In this document: positions 1 to 5,130 of the stretch, one piece after another | Position numbering within the stretch: the first letter of the stretch is position 1 | Layout of the letters: each line of letters starts with the position of its first letter | Assembly: GCA_002381695.1 (NCBI GenBank) | Contig: DFXM01000016.1 | Span: forward strand, 56,590-63,817 | Source: Clostridium sp. UBA4108 | Lineage (GTDB): Bacteria > Bacillota > Clostridia > Clostridiales > Clostridiaceae | Direction of reading: 5' to 3' | DNA length: 7,228 nt | The notes under the pieces: model-generated | What the model was told of the DNA's origin: nothing | The model's database searches: none | Seen by the model: the letters and a program-made list of their open reading frames with translations, nothing else | Program-made: the position numbers and the translations under genes

Positions 1-85
1 TTAGTAAATCAAGCTTTCGAAACGGGTTGTGAGTAATAATGGGTAGTTCATTATCAACAACCAATAAAAACAAATTATGCTTATT

Positions 86-541
86 TTACTTGGTTTTCTT
101 TTTTGCCATTTTATATTTTTGGTAAAGAATATCTTTTAAAACCAAAACAGTGTCCGCATCGTTAAAGTTGAACTCATTTTTAAAAGTATCATACAACTCA
201 GATATTTTCTCACTATAGGTACTTATTCCATTTATACCTTGATATGAATCTAAAATGGGATACTTTTTACTCCATGCACTTGTCCAATCAATTTCATCAA
301 CTATCATTTCAATACTAGTAACATCACCACCAATATGACTTCCGCTAATAAGATAGTCATAGCTTACATTGTAAAGTTGACTTAGTAATTTTGCTTTAAT
401 AAGTTCTGGAACTGTTTGATTTGTTTCCCATTTACTTACGGTTTGTCGAGATACACTTAACTTTTCAGCAACATCTTCCTGCGATAAACCAGCCTTTTTA
501 CGCAAATATAATAATTTTTCGCCTAATGACATAATTATCAC
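86..541 (-). CDS. XRE-family helix-turn-helix transcriptional regulator
   Basis: Cytoplasmic DNA-binding regulator of 151 residues. Residues about 6-65 form a Cro/C1-type helix-turn-helix: LGEKLLYLRKKAGLSQEDVA, then a recognition-helix segment around SVSRQTVSKWE (29-39), ending at YDYLISG. The C-terminal half (about 70-150) is charged, ends in a lysine-rich tail, and matches no domain I recognise; it may serve dimerisation or ligand sensing. The start used is GTG at 541, with GAGG eight bases upstream. An ATG three codons in (532) starts at MSLGEKL, the usual beginning of this family, but sits about 17 bases from that GAGG. The gene follows the AraC-VOC gene on the same strand, but a terminator lies between them, so it is probably its own transcription unit. 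Palindromes at 559-570 and 577-586 suggest autoregulation. Targets unknown. Confidence 0.9.
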   Translation of the reverse strand: MIIMSLGEKLLYLRKKAGLSQEDVAEKLSVSRQTVSKWETNQTVPELIKAKLLSQLYNVSYDYLISGSHIGGDVTSIEMIVDEIDWTSAWSKKYPILDSYQGINGISTYSEKISELYDTFKNEFNFNDADTVLVLKDILYQKYKMAKKKTK

Positions 542-558
542 CAGCCTTTCCTCTATTT

Positions 559-586
559 CAAGTTAACTTGTAACTATAGTATACTA
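559..586 (-). promoter_or_regulatory. Probable promoter/operator region of the XRE gene
   Basis: Two perfect palindromes lie just upstream of the XRE start: CAAGTTAACTTG (559-570) and TAGTATACTA (577-586). The second contains TATACT on the minus strand (578-583), a plausible -10, which puts the first palindrome near the transcription start. No well-spaced -35 is visible. TTGATA (605-610) is 21 bases away, and a perfect TTGACA (626-631) pairs instead with TAGAAT (601-606) at a long 19-base spacing. An operator role is inferred from symmetry and position. Confidence 0.4.
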
Positions 587-590
587 AACA

Positions 591-686
591 CTAAAAATCT
601 ATTCTATCAAGTGAAAATGGAATTTTGTCAACTAAACTTAACATTTTCATTTTTATCGTCTTATATCCTTCCATTCCAAAAGTCAT
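591..686 (-). CDS. Possible 31-residue small ORF or gene remnant
   Basis: A short reading frame between the AraC-VOC terminator and the XRE promoter, starting ATG at 686 and ending TAG at 591-593. The peptide begins MTFGMEGYKT and ends KIPFSLDRIDF. Its composition looks protein-like, with mixed charged and hydrophobic residues. A GAGG lies about 11 bases before the ATG, a weak but possible ribosome site. The frame upstream of the ATG closes at once with TAA. I do not recognise the sequence. It could be a small protein, the tail of a decayed gene, or chance. The TTGACA of a possible XRE promoter lies inside it. Confidence 0.2.
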   Translation of the reverse strand: MTFGMEGYKTIKMKMLSLVDKIPFSLDRIDF

Positions 687-710
687 CGTTTATGGAGCCT
701 CAGTAGAAAT

Positions 711-737
711 AAAAAACAAGAGCACTATACTCTTGTT
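711..737 (-). terminator. Intrinsic terminator of the AraC-VOC gene
   Basis: ACAAGAG (716-722) and CTCTTGT (730-736) form a perfect 7-bp stem, extendable by one A-T pair, around the loop CACTATA. On the minus strand the stem is followed at once by a run of T (complement of the A run at 711-716). It lies about 68 bases past the AraC-VOC stop codon, oriented to end that transcript before the XRE gene. On the plus strand no T run follows, so it acts in one direction. Confidence 0.75.
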
Positions 738-803
738 AGTAAATAATATAAGAATTATATGAACTAGCTCAACTACAAATTATGCTTATTAGTGAGGCGA
801 TTA

Positions 804-1595
804 TTAATCTAACTGAAAGAATCTCATGATACTACCATCAATTGTTGTTACATCACATTCTTTACCTCCCCAATGCTGAGTTTTAACTTCTGTTATTTGA
901 TCCCAACCATTTTTCTTTACAAATGAATATAGTTGTTCTACGCCTTCAACACGCATGAAAGCAACAGTTTGTTTTGAAGGTTCACCAAAAAACATGTGAA
1001 TGCCATTAAATGTAGTTATTTTCATATTAACTAATTCCCCAGGTATTGGCAATGCACACCCGTAGGTTCCCATTCCATCTTTATTTCTTTCATCAATATT
1101 TACGTACCAACCTAAAACAGTCTCAAACCATTTTGCAGTTTTGTCCATGTTCTGTGTGTAATATACAGGACCGTTTTCTTTAACGGAATACCCTCTTTGT
1201 TTCAAATCTTGCATAGTTTGTTTCCCTCCTAAAATAGATTGAACAGATATTTTGGCGAATAAATTGATATTCTCGATATGACTGCGCACTATCATAGGAG
1301 AAACTCCATGGAAACGAGTAAAAGCACGTGAAAAACTTTCTGGTGACTCATATCCATATTTGAAAGCAATGTTAATTATCTTTGCCTTGGATGATGATAT
1401 CTCGATTCCTGCCAGTGCTAATCTTCGATTGCGAATATAATCTCCAAGTGAAATACCACACACGATAGAAAAAACACGTTGAAATTGAAAGCTTGACATA
1501 TATGCCTGACTTGCAATGACTTCTGGTTTTAAATCATCAAGGATATTATCCTCGATAAAGTCAATTGCTCTTTGAATACAACTTACCGTATCCAC
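804..1595 (-). CDS. AraC-family DNA-binding domain fused to VOC (glyoxalase-like) domain
   Basis: A 263-residue cytoplasmic protein predicted to be a ligand-responsive transcription factor. Residues about 8-106 are an AraC/XylS DNA-binding domain with two helix-turn-helix motifs: about 24-49, and about 73-100, the latter with the family signature INIAFKYGYESPESFSRAF followed by GVSP. Residues about 140-262 resemble a VOC domain: VYYTQNMDKTAKWFETVLGW at its start and the closing DGSIMRFFQL. VOC domains include glyoxalases, bleomycin-binding proteins and ring-cleaving dioxygenases. Here the domain probably binds a small ligand, though catalysis cannot be excluded. AraC regulators more often carry cupin or GyrI-like sensors. 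The start is GTG at 1595, supported by AGGGGG seven bases upstream. A strong internal ribosome site at 1224-1230 precedes Met128, just before the VOC domain. It is a single-gene unit with a terminator downstream. Confidence 0.9.
   Translation of the reverse strand: MDTVSCIQRAIDFIEDNILDDLKPEVIASQAYMSSFQFQRVFSIVCGISLGDYIRNRRLALAGIEISSSKAKIINIAFKYGYESPESFSRAFTRFHGVSPMIVRSHIENINLFAKISVQSILGGKQTMQDLKQRGYSVKENGPVYYTQNMDKTAKWFETVLGWYVNIDERNKDGMGTYGCALPIPGELVNMKITTFNGIHMFFGEPSKQTVAFMRVEGVEQLYSFVKKNGWDQITEVKTQHWGGKECDVTTIDGSIMRFFQLD
1212..1230 (-). promoter_or_regulatory. Internal Shine-Dalgarno and ATG inside the AraC-VOC gene
   Basis: On the minus strand AGGAGGG (1224-1230) is followed nine bases later by an in-frame ATG (1212-1214), which is Met128 of the fusion protein. 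It sits in the linker between the DNA-binding and VOC domains. Initiation here would give a 136-residue protein beginning MQDLKQRGYS and containing the whole VOC domain. The match to the anti-Shine-Dalgarno is as good as any true gene start in this window. Use in vivo is inferred. Confidence 0.5.
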
Positions 1596-1734
1596 TTACT
1601 CACCCCCTCTGTCTGTTTTATAGTATAAGGAAAAACTCCATAGACTTCATGATATTTTTTGCTTGTTTCGGCTAATATAAATACTCTTCACTTCACAATA
1701 TTGTACAAGGTGGAACTAATAATTATCTTATATT

Positions 1735-1787
1735 TGCTATAACCTCTCCATTAATATTTTCTAATAAACCATAAAAATATTATAGCA
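1735..1787. repeat. Nested inverted repeats in the AraC-VOC / GNAT gap
   Basis: TGCTATAA (1735-1742) is repeated inverted as TTATAGCA (1780-1787). Inside it, TAATATTTT (1752-1760) and AAAATATTA (1774-1782) form a 9-bp hairpin. The two stems share bases, so they are mutually exclusive. It lies about 90 bases past the GNAT stop, but no T run follows, so I do not call it a terminator. The rest of this 279-base gap is AT-rich, with overlapping palindromes ACAATATTGT and TTGTACAA at 1695-1708, and has no credible gene. Confidence 0.3.
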
Positions 1788-1874
1788 GTTATTTATGTAA
1801 TTAATATACCTTTGTATAATTATTTAATTATATATTTGTTACTCCATTTAAGAAAATTACTACCTAAAAACACC

Positions 1875-2447
1875 TTAAAATTGTTCATTCCTATTTAAAT
1901 AATCTTCTTTTGTTAATCCAAAGATAATTTCATCATGGTATCTTCCATTTGTATAAATATTTTGCCTACATGTCCCCTCTTGCTCACAGCCGAGTTTTTT
2001 ATGCATAGCAATAGATCCTAAATTAACCTCTAAAATGCTTGCACAATATTTATTTAGCCTTCTTTCCATAAAAGCATATTTAAGAACTATCTTCATAGCA
2101 GAAGTTCCATAACCTTTACATCGATAGTCTTTGTCAATCAACATAGCAATTTCAAAGGTTCCATTTTGTTCGTCAATACTATTTAAATTTATTCTACCAA
2201 CATGAACTCCATCCAGAGCCTCTATAGCAAAATAAGTTCTATTAGTACTTGAAAAATCTTTTATTCTTTCTGAAAACTCTTGTGATAATGAAACTGTTGG
2301 TGGTAAAGCAAGTTCACAATCTGCTAACCTTAAAGCTTCACTATCGAAGTTATTATAATAATCCCATTCCCAATCACTCGCACTCCAAGCCCTTAGCCTA
2401 ACTAAATCATTTTGCCAGTAATAATTATCATACAATACTTCTCTCAT
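1875..2447 (-). CDS. GNAT N-acetyltransferase, RimJ/RimL-like
   Basis: A 190-residue cytoplasmic enzyme predicted to transfer acetyl from acetyl-CoA to an amine. The acetyl-CoA loop is clear: DYRCKGYGTSAM at about 107-118 gives R-x-x-G-x-G (Arg109, Gly112, Gly114). It is followed by the motif-B segment EVNLGSIAMHKKLG at about 140-153, where Asn142 and Ser145 fit the N-x-x-S pattern of RimJ/RimL-type (Acetyltransf_3) enzymes. The tail NGRYHDEIIFGLTKEDY is also typical of that group. The substrate could be a ribosomal-protein N terminus, an antibiotic or another small amine; the sequence does not decide. The ATG at 2447 has AGGGGG seven bases upstream. The gene is divergent from a second, only distantly related GNAT gene, and the control region is symmetric. 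No terminator is evident downstream. Confidence 0.9.
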   Translation of the reverse strand: MREVLYDNYYWQNDLVRLRAWSASDWEWDYYNNFDSEALRLADCELALPPTVSLSQEFSERIKDFSSTNRTYFAIEALDGVHVGRINLNSIDEQNGTFEIAMLIDKDYRCKGYGTSAMKIVLKYAFMERRLNKYCASILEVNLGSIAMHKKLGCEQEGTCRQNIYTNGRYHDEIIFGLTKEDYLNRNEQF

Positions 2448-2505
2448 ATTAATTCCCCCTTTTTAATTCGTAAAAACTTACTATTCCGTAATAATCCATA
2501 ACTAA

Positions 2506-2514
2506 ATTATACCA
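2506..2514 (-). promoter_or_regulatory. Extended -10 promoter for the RimL-like GNAT gene
   Basis: TGGTATAAT read on the minus strand is an extended -10 element (TG-N-TATAAT). The -35 position at 17-base spacing is weak (TTATGT), as is common for extended -10 promoters. It predicts a leader of roughly 50 bases before the ATG at 2447. It is one half of a mirror-image pair with 2552-2560. Confidence 0.6.
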
Positions 2515-2551
2515 GCTATCACATATTAACATAAGATTTTATAGAAAATAA

Positions 2552-2560
2552 TGGTATAAT
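2552..2560 (+). promoter_or_regulatory. Extended -10 promoter for the plus-strand GNAT gene
   Basis: TGGTATAAT is an extended -10 element with a poor -35 (TAAGAT at 2532-2537). Transcription would start near 2567, giving a leader of about 67 bases that ends in a strong AGGAGG eight bases before the ATG at 2634. It is identical, in inverted orientation, to the -10 serving the divergent gene. Confidence 0.65.
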
Positions 2561-2633
2561 TGATACATCAGTTCTTTTGTCGCCTAGGAAAGAGATATAA
2601 AAATAACTTTAAAATTAAAAGGAGGAAATAATT

Positions 2634-3422
2634 ATGAACCAGTATTTAAAAATTCAAGAAAAGATAAAACGTAGCGAGATTGCTTATATCAGCTGCTTTT
2701 CTGAATGTTATGAGAATGAACAGATTATTAGATTTCGTGACAGTCAGATGAACGATATGCATTTTCACAATTCCACACATATAAAAAAAACATTATCCAA
2801 AGATGTTTTACAACAGATTATTAAAGAGGAAATAGAACTAAATTATCAAGAAAATAAAGATTTTTGCAGGGTTACTATAGATGAACTGCCTGCTGAAAAA
2901 TGTTTAGAAGGATATCATGAGAAACTAGAAATTGAGCATTATGGTAACTATGTATATATACCTATGGAATCTCCAAAATGGAATACCTTAAATGGGTATA
3001 AGATACGTAAAGTTACAGATTATTCTATGGTTGAAGATTTAGTATCACTAGATCTAATTCAGGACAGTGAGATTTTAGAAAAAGATTTTTGCGAGCGTAG
3101 AGCCAGACGCATAGGACAAGCATCTTTGTCAGAAATTCCGGTGGATACATATATTTGTTATTATGATAAAATTCCAGTTGGAAGTTGCCAATTGTTTTTA
3201 TATAATGGAATGGCTAAAATAGAGGATTTTACAGTGTCGCCAGAGTATCAGCGTCGTGGAATAGGTACTACTATCTTAAAATATGTGATAGACATAGCCC
3301 TTTTAAAGAAAGCTGAAGTGATATATCTCAGTGCCGATGAGGAAGATACAGCAAAAGAAATGTATAAAAAATTGGGGTTTGAAAAAGTAAGCGAATCTTA
3401 TGCATTATTATATAAATTATAA
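2634..3422 (+). CDS. GNAT-family N-acetyltransferase with unrecognised N-terminal domain
   Basis: A 262-residue cytoplasmic protein. The C-terminal half (about 120-262) is a GNAT acetyl-CoA-binding domain: IEDFTVSPEYQRRGIGTTIL contains the Q/R-x-x-G-x-G loop (Gln206, Gly209, Gly211), and AKEMYKKLGFEKV (about 241-252) is the usual motif-B end. The first 115 or so residues are charged and show no acetyl-CoA loop. They may be a degenerate second GNAT fold or a lineage-specific substrate domain; I cannot name it. It transfers acetyl to an unknown amine. The ATG at 2634 follows AGGAGG by eight bases, the clearest ribosome site in this part of the window. It is transcribed from its own extended -10 promoter and converges on the gene ending at 3459; the 36-base gap has no strong hairpin. 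Confidence 0.88.
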   Translation: MNQYLKIQEKIKRSEIAYISCFSECYENEQIIRFRDSQMNDMHFHNSTHIKKTLSKDVLQQIIKEEIELNYQENKDFCRVTIDELPAEKCLEGYHEKLEIEHYGNYVYIPMESPKWNTLNGYKIRKVTDYSMVEDLVSLDLIQDSEILEKDFCERRARRIGQASLSEIPVDTYICYYDKIPVGSCQLFLYNGMAKIEDFTVSPEYQRRGIGTTILKYVIDIALLKKAEVIYLSADEEDTAKEMYKKLGFEKVSESYALLYKL

Positions 3423-3458
3423 AATATGGCGGAAAATATAATATCTTTTAACATCATT

Positions 3459-4010
3459 TTACCAATTAACTTCAAGGGGTGAATTTCCACTTTTTATTGA
3501 TATTCTGTTAAACTCTCTCAAAAGGTTTAACGCATTCTCCTCTTGATTTTCTAAATCTGTACATGCCCACTTCTTATGTACCCGCAACTTCATCATCAAT
3601 TCTCCTATTTTCAGTATTACAATATAATGATTCCCCAAAATGCTTTTTTTCAACTGGCAGTTCACATCGCTAAGTAATGCTTCATATGTTCCATCTTCTG
3701 CAAAAGTAAGGGTATTATCCATAATAGCCCAAATTAGCTTACTCTCCCCAATTGCTAAATAAGATGAAAGGTTCACAGTTTTTTTACCTATTTTTATAAT
3801 GTTAACGAAAGCCCCTGCCAGAACAGCTTCTTTTATCTCTTTTCGGATGAATTTTTCAGCTACTTTCTGTGCTTCCTGTAAGTGAGAAGCATTTTTAAAC
3901 ATTACAATAATGTAGAAAATTCCTATAAGAATCATGATTACAAATAAAGCCCATTCCAGTACTTTTATAGCTCCATCAAGTTGTAATAAAAAGTTGAAAA
4001 AATTTTCCAT
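3459..4010 (-). CDS. Unrecognised single-pass membrane protein
   Basis: I do not recognise this family. The frame opens at ATG 4037 (192 residues), but GGGGGAG (4018-4024) lies seven bases before the second ATG at 4010, whereas the first ATG has no good ribosome site. I therefore place the start at 4010 (183 residues, beginning MENFFNFLLQLDG). Counting from that Met, one hydrophobic segment at about 18-38 (EWALFVIMILIGIFYIIVMF) should span the membrane. A charged, helix-prone linker (HLQEAQKVAEKFIRKEIKEA) follows. The rest, about 65-165, alternates hydrophobic and polar residues in a beta-rich pattern (VNIIKIGKKTVNL, HYIVILKIGELMMKLRVHKKW) with a final helix (ENALNLLREFNRI). The pattern resembles a bacterial PH-like domain on a membrane anchor, but that is inference from its look only. 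A sigma-A-type promoter lies at 4144-4173. Confidence 0.75.
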   Translation of the reverse strand: MENFFNFLLQLDGAIKVLEWALFVIMILIGIFYIIVMFKNASHLQEAQKVAEKFIRKEIKEAVLAGAFVNIIKIGKKTVNLSSYLAIGESKLIWAIMDNTLTFAEDGTYEALLSDVNCQLKKSILGNHYIVILKIGELMMKLRVHKKWACTDLENQEENALNLLREFNRISIKSGNSPLEVNW

Positions 4011-4143
4011 GCTGAAACTCCCCCAAAGTTTTTTCATTCTCTTTTATAATCTTAAAACAAAATTTTTGAAAAGATCACTTTTATACCCAATTTGTTTTAA
4101 AAGTAACATAACTTGAATTTAGATATAGCTCCTCATTATTTAT

Positions 4144-4173
4144 AGTATATAATACTTATTCTCTTTGTGTTAA
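4144..4173 (-). promoter_or_regulatory. Sigma-A-type promoter for the membrane protein gene
   Basis: On the minus strand TTAACA (4168-4173) and TATACT (4144-4149) are separated by 18 bases; each matches the consensus at five of six positions. Transcription would start near 4137 and give a long leader of about 125 bases before the preferred ATG at 4010. A small palindrome, ATACG-T-CGTAT (4195-4205), lies upstream of the -35. Confidence 0.5.
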
Positions 4174-4267
4174 TATAATAACCTATTTGTATGTATACGT
4201 CGTATTTCTAGAAGTGTTACAATTCCAATCAGGTTCAGTTCATATCTTCATAACCTCCAAAAGGCGC

Positions 4268-4294
4268 AAAAAAACTGCCTCAAAAGAGGCAGTT
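4268..4294 (-). terminator. Strong intrinsic terminator downstream of the HIT gene
   Basis: AACTGCCTC (4273-4281) and GAGGCAGTT (4286-4294) form a perfect 9-bp stem around an AAAA loop. On the minus strand it runs directly into seven T (complement of A 4268-4274). It ends transcripts from the HIT gene, whose stop codon is about 165 bases upstream. The plus strand lacks a T run after the stem. Confidence 0.9.
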
Positions 4295-4319
4295 GAGATA
4301 TAGATAGACTATCATAAAA

Positions 4320-4412
4320 CTATAATCCACTATGCACATACATCTTTTGAAAATAAACAATACTCACAATTAAGGGAATAGCAAAGTATATATGCAGTAT
4401 CATTGTACACAT
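4320..4412 (-). CDS. Possible 30-residue hydrophobic ORF or membrane-protein remnant
   Basis: The frame starts ATG at 4412, ends TAG at 4320-4322, and lies between the HIT gene and the HIT terminator, so it is probably on the HIT transcript. The peptide is MCTMILHIYFAIPLIVSIVY followed by FQKMYVHSGL: one hydrophobic segment with a short positively charged tail, as in a one-helix membrane peptide or the end of a lost membrane protein. There is no Shine-Dalgarno, and a TAA stands directly before the ATG, which argues against translation as an independent gene. Not recognised. Confidence 0.2.
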   Translation of the reverse strand: MCTMILHIYFAIPLIVSIVYFQKMYVHSGL

Positions 4413-4459
4413 TTAAAACGCTTAGATGATAGCTTAGAATTTACATACTAATTGGAACT

Positions 4460-4936
4460 TTAAGATTGTATTAAATTTCTAAGAAAATCAGCTGTTGATA
4501 GAACTTCTTTAATATTTTCTTCATTCTTCATATTTAATTTTACATATTGCATAATTTTTCTAATATCGGTTAATGAATTTTCAAATAACTCATTCATCCA
4601 ATTATATCTTGGAAAAAGCCATACATGAAAGTGGTTCGAACGTTCTTCTTGAATAATAACCACTTCATTGATATCACTAATCTCATTTAAAGCTAATCTA
4701 GATTTATATATTAGGTTAGTAAGTTCTGTTGCTTCATCTAAAGTTAATTGAGCAATTGATTTTAGATGTTTTTTTGATACTATGACGAGAAAGCCTTTTA
4801 GTGGAGTTTCTAAATCTTGCTGTATAAAAAAATTCTCTGTTTCCTTTATAATTCCACCTGGAGGTATAATATTACCCTTACCTATTTCACAAGCGATACA
4901 TTCAGATTTCCACTCATTATTCATAAAATCTTTCAT
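4460..4936 (-). CDS. HIT-family (histidine triad) nucleotide-binding protein
   Basis: A 158-residue cytoplasmic protein of the HIT superfamily, whose members hydrolyse or transfer nucleotides (for example Ap4A or AMP-lysine compounds). The N terminus carries Cys13-x-x-Cys16, as in zinc-binding HIT proteins. The fold follows with GFLVIVSKKHLKSIAQLTLDE (about 48-68, His57 in the usual place) and the signature NHFHVWLFPR (101-110). The catalytic middle His is kept (His104) with His102, but the third His of the H-x-H-x-H motif is Trp106. Cys13, Cys16, His57 and His102 could form a zinc site, as in known zinc-HIT proteins. After the signature there is a helical C-terminal extension of about 45 residues. 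The ATG at 4936 is nine bases after AAGGAG. It has its own promoter region, a palindrome at 4981-4996 and a strong terminator. The substrate is not evident. Confidence 0.85.
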   Translation of the reverse strand: MKDFMNNEWKSECIACEIGKGNIIPPGGIIKETENFFIQQDLETPLKGFLVIVSKKHLKSIAQLTLDEATELTNLIYKSRLALNEISDINEVVIIQEERSNHFHVWLFPRYNWMNELFENSLTDIRKIMQYVKLNMKNEENIKEVLSTADFLRNLIQS

Positions 4937-4957
4937 TATAATTCACTCCTTAATGAT

Positions 4958-4996
4958 ATTATACAGTTACGTCTTAAATTACTATTGTTCAATAGT
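4958..4996 (-). promoter_or_regulatory. HIT gene promoter with palindromic operator candidate
   Basis: A consensus TATAAT (minus strand, 4958-4963) lies about 22 bases before the HIT start. Where the -35 should fall (4981-4986) there is no good hexamer, but instead a perfect interrupted palindrome, ACTATTG-TT-CAATAGT (4981-4996). The position suits a repressor or activator binding over the -35. The regulator is unknown; TTG...CAA half-sites occur among MarR-type and other dimeric regulators. Confidence 0.45.
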
Positions 4997-5045
4997 TTAT
5001 ATCTTTATTATACATAACTTATGGATCATAATCCCGATTAAAATG

Positions 5046-5068
5046 AAAAATTTATCATTAAAGATAAA
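5046..5068 (-). terminator. Weak candidate terminator of the NimA-like gene
   Basis: TTTATC (5051-5056) and GATAAA (5063-5068) form a 6-bp, mostly A-T stem with a six-base loop, followed on the minus strand by five T. It lies about 65 bases past the stop codon at 5131. The stem is too weak for a firm call, but it is the only candidate between this gene and the HIT promoter. Confidence 0.25.
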
Positions 5069-5130
5069 ATATGCTAGATAAAAAGATTTACGCAAACGGA
5101 CAAGAGGTTTATATATATTATAAAAATAAA

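Larger units (their letters stand above)
4011..4459. other. 449-base gap: promoter, terminator, remnants
   Basis: The stretch between the membrane protein and the HIT gene. From the HIT side (right to left) it holds a possible 30-residue ORF (4320-4412) and a strong terminator (4268-4294). Next is an orphan GGAGG with two nearby ATGs that close immediately (4235-4258), then a promoter (4144-4173). Last is an AT-rich leader with an inverted repeat (TTAAAACAAA 4052-4061 against TTTGTTTTAA 4091-4100, enclosing AAAAG-ATCA-CTTTT at 4069-4082). No recognisable full-length gene is seen on either strand. Confidence 0.6.

Noticed and set aside
1..36. Possible C-terminal tail of a plus-strand gene entering from the left edge (LVNQAFETGCE then TAA).
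   Set aside because: Only eleven codons are visible, another frame is also open for ten codons, and a 16-codon minus-strand frame ends exactly at base 1. Nothing in the window decides between them.
42..62. Imperfect hairpin GGTAGTT / AACAACC just past the XRE stop codon, as a terminator.
   Set aside because: The stem has an internal mismatch and no T run follows on either strand.
3423..3458. Bidirectional terminator between the two convergent genes.
   Set aside because: No stable inverted repeat is present; only short AT repeats around GGCGG.
3934..4116. Plus-strand open frame of 60 codons.
   Set aside because: It lies opposite the start and leader of the membrane protein gene, has no ribosome site, and its composition is what the complement of an AT-rich hydrophobic gene gives.
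4200..4260. Segment around TTACAATTCCAATCAGGTT considered as a CRISPR-like repeat.
   Set aside because: There is a single copy with no spacers and no cas genes in the window.
4111..4300. Plus-strand frame of about 60 codons running through the gap and the terminator stem.
   Set aside because: It has no start codon or ribosome site and passes through a clear minus-strand terminator; the translation looks unlike a protein.
4782..5081. Two overlapping plus-strand open frames of 99 and 66 codons.
   Set aside because: They are antisense to the HIT gene start and its promoter, lack ribosome sites, and read as low-complexity Ile/Tyr/Leu runs; the HIT frame is clearly the coding one.
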